NCBI GenBank assembly: GCA_002432945.1
Contig: DJHE01000010.1
Coordinates: 1 to 32,678, forward strand
From: Synergistaceae bacterium UBA5827
GTDB taxonomy: Bacteria > Synergistota > Synergistia > Synergistales > 79-D21
Direction: 5' to 3'
DNA length: 32,678 nucleotides
The position numbers and the translations under genes were made by a program. How positions within the stretch are numbered: position 1 is the first letter of the stretch; every line of letters starts with the position of its first letter. Shown piece after piece: positions 31,212 through 32,678 of this stretch. The notes under the pieces are model-generated. The model was not told the DNA's origin. It did not search any database and saw nothing but the letters and a program-made list of their open reading frames with translations.

Positions 31212-32357
31212 CTAGAGGTTGGGTTCTTCGACGACCGGGAAATAGATCCGGAGATGGGTCACGTGTTCCAGGGCATGATCCTGACGACCCGAGACCTCCG
31301 GCAGCCTTGTCCATGGGCCGCCGTCGATCCGGCAGAGGACAAGCGGTCTCCGGCCGTAGGTCGACCAAAGGTCCCAAAGTCGCTCCGTCTCGCTTGGGCC
31401 TGGGACCAATATGCCTCCAAAGAGGGGGGGATGCCCGGAAAGAGGGGTTTTCCCGTCGGGGGAATCGACGATGAGCCACTGTGTCATTGTCCAGGCCCCC
31501 CCCATCTCGGAAGACCGGGCATGGTTGAGGGGGATGATTTGGAACCCCCCGATATCTCCTTCAGGTGACGTGCTGATGTCGATAACCCCTGGGTGGTTTG
31601 CCCTTATCCGGCCGACGGACTGGTAAAGCGTTCCTTCAAAGCGGCCAACACCCCGGACCGGGCGGATGACTCTCGCGATCGTCCCGGTTTGGCCGAGGGA
31701 CTTTGTCCAGGAGAAGACTCTTCCTCCCGGGCGATTTTCGATCTCAATCATATACGGGGCACACATCCGGGGTACGTCGATCCTGAGGGATTCTCCTTCC
31801 TGCGGCAGGGCAGATCCGCTAAAGGGGCGTATCGCCCCCGAGGGGGAGACGATGGTGATAGGGGCCCCGACAGGCGGTGCCCAGCCTCCGAAGAGTCCGT
31901 ATCCCCCCTTTCCGGAGATCACCAGTCCGCTTCCTGACCCTGCGGCTGGGGCGATCGTTTCCGACGGCAGTAAGCTAAGGGTTTTCCCACGTCCCTTTTC
32001 TATGTCGATGAGCATGTGAATCGCATTGACGGCAGAAGCTGCCACTGTCCCAGGGGTTCCCCACTTGCTAGCCGTGTAGGCAGGCCACTTTGTTTTTTCG
32101 GGGAGAAGAATGACGGTTCCGATGGGCTGCTCGGAATGGTCGGGCAGGATAACTTTCACGATGCCATCGACCTGGAACGGGATGAGTATGGAGTAGAGGA
32201 GAGATTCCTGGGAAGCATGGGAAGGGGAAGGCCGCAGGGCGAAACCTGCGATACAGGCCAAGAGGGGTGTCAAGAGGAGAAAGGCAGAGAGAAACGTCCT
32301 ATGGCAAGTGGATTCCCGTTTTTTCCTTTTCGCTGTCGAAGTTTTCATGTCCGTCAT
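31212..32357 (-). CDS. Secreted hypothetical protein
   Basis: I do not recognise a family. The frame has 381 residues from an ATG at 32357; other in-frame ATGs at 32348, 32378 and 32399 are possible and none has a strong ribosome binding site. The N-terminus is lysine/arginine-rich, followed by a hydrophobic stretch (FLSAFLLLTPLLACIAGFAL) and a likely cleavage after SHA, so the protein is exported. The mature part is mostly strand-like, with Gly/Pro-rich turns, and contains SGSGLVISGKGGYGLFGGW and ADNHPGVIDIST-like segments but no catalytic motif. It overlaps the gene upstream on the same strand by about 60 bases, suggesting an operon. Function unknown; it may be a cell-surface or envelope protein. 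Confidence 0.75.
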   Translation of the reverse strand: MTDMKTSTAKRKKRESTCHRTFLSAFLLLTPLLACIAGFALRPSPSHASQESLLYSILIPFQVDGIVKVILPDHSEQPIGTVILLPEKTKWPAYTASKWGTPGTVAASAVNAIHMLIDIEKGRGKTLSLLPSETIAPAAGSGSGLVISGKGGYGLFGGWAPPVGAPITIVSPSGAIRPFSGSALPQEGESLRIDVPRMCAPYMIEIENRPGGRVFSWTKSLGQTGTIARVIRPVRGVGRFEGTLYQSVGRIRANHPGVIDISTSPEGDIGGFQIIPLNHARSSEMGGAWTMTQWLIVDSPDGKTPLSGHPPLFGGILVPGPSETERLWDLWSTYGRRPLVLCRIDGGPWTRLPEVSGRQDHALEHVTHLRIYFPVVEEPNL

Positions 32358-32655
32358 TATAAGGGTTCCCTGCTTCATTGTCCTCTTCCGGGGTGTCATC
32401 CGATGGGATCAAATGATTACCGAAAAGGAAGGGGAAGCGGATGCGGAGCAGGAGGATCAGCAAGAGGGGAATGATTGGCCCAAGGACGAGCCACCATTCC
32501 CCCAGGATGCCAAGTGCAAGGGCTGAAGCAATAAGCCCTGAAACAAGGGAAAGCCAGAAAAGACGGCGAACCCGAAGGTTCGCCGTCTTGCCGGCATAAA
32601 GGCCGAGTCCCATCGCGATGGTTAGCAGCAAGGTTGCCGGAAGAAAAAAGACCAT
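32299..32655 (-). CDS. Small multi-spanning membrane protein
   Basis: This 118-residue protein has three hydrophobic segments (about residues 2-19, 32-50 and 53-71), then a hydrophilic tail rich in Asp, Glu and Asn. No family is recognised. The upstream frame meets a stop 15 bases before the ATG at 32655, and no strong ribosome binding site is seen (a weak AGG only), so the start is uncertain; an ATG at residue 15 is an alternative. The last 20 codons overlap the secreted protein's gene downstream in another frame, which could mean coupled translation or that one of the two starts is wrong. The membrane pattern argues that it is real. Confidence 0.55.
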   Translation of the reverse strand: MVFFLPATLLLTIAMGLGLYAGKTANLRVRRLFWLSLVSGLIASALALGILGEWWLVLGPIIPLLLILLLRIRFPFLFGNHLIPSDDTPEEDNEAGNPYNDGHENFDSEKEKTGIHLP

Positions 32656-32678
32656 CGATAATCGTTTGGCCTATCGGA

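Noticed and set aside
31146..31568. ORF starting MKIRVDPDFHRF on the plus strand, and a minus-strand ORF (30882-31175) with the same first residues
   Set aside because: Both begin inside the perfect palindrome, which gives the same peptide on each strand; they otherwise run antisense to real genes.

Overview
The window looks like chromosomal housekeeping DNA from an anaerobic, amino-acid-fermenting bacterium with moderately high GC. My best guess is the phylum Synergistota. This rests on gene content and gene order (TRAP and TAXI transporter parts, formate-tetrahydrofolate ligase, an ornithine-racemase-type enzyme, a HutP-like protein before rpmE-thyX-DUF1385-prfA-prmC, and a Firmicutes-like cdaA-cdaR-glmM block). 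It is inference; no rRNA is present to confirm it. I see no prophage, insertion sequence, CRISPR array or defence island.

Layout. Bases 1-1670 are the end of a TRAP transporter operon (dctQ end, dctM, a small membrane ORF) closed by a hairpin. A DUF1989 gene runs leftward (1732-2343). Next come a tRNA-Arg(CCG) with its own promoter and terminator, a small coiled-coil ORF, and fhs (3070-4743). An orphan TAXI solute-binding protein converges on fhs (4838-5800). From 6012 to 31118 everything reads rightward. First is the translation block: HutP-like protein, rpmE, thyX, DUF1385, prfA, prmC. Then come a TrxB with an extra C-terminal domain, a PfkB-like protein, a CBS protein, a YwlE-like phosphatase and an M48 protease. 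Replication and central metabolism follow: dnaX, dnaE, mtrB (TRAP RNA-binding protein), pyk, a CoA-type Nudix hydrolase, nfo and a racemase. The last part is a cell-wall and c-di-AMP block: cdaA, cdaR, glmM, galU, a glmS ribozyme and glmS. It ends at a perfect 58-bp palindrome, beyond which two leftward membrane/secreted genes of unknown function face it.

How the genes work together. prfA and prmC are release factor 1 and the enzyme that modifies it. dnaX and dnaE encode the clamp-loader and polymerase subunits of DNA polymerase III and overlap by 4 bases. cdaA and cdaR make and control c-di-AMP, and glmM and glmS make the amino-sugar precursor of peptidoglycan; glmS is under self-cleaving ribozyme control by glucosamine-6-phosphate.

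The most unusual points are these: two different amino-acid-responsive RNA-binding regulators, HutP-like and TRAP/MtrB, lie away from his or trp genes; a PfkB-family protein has Glu in place of the catalytic Asp and degraded neighbouring motifs; a YwlE-like phosphatase gene has no ATG, GTG or TTG start before its active site but has an ATC well placed behind a strong ribosome binding site; and a thioredoxin reductase is fused to a thioredoxin-like domain that has lost its CxxC.
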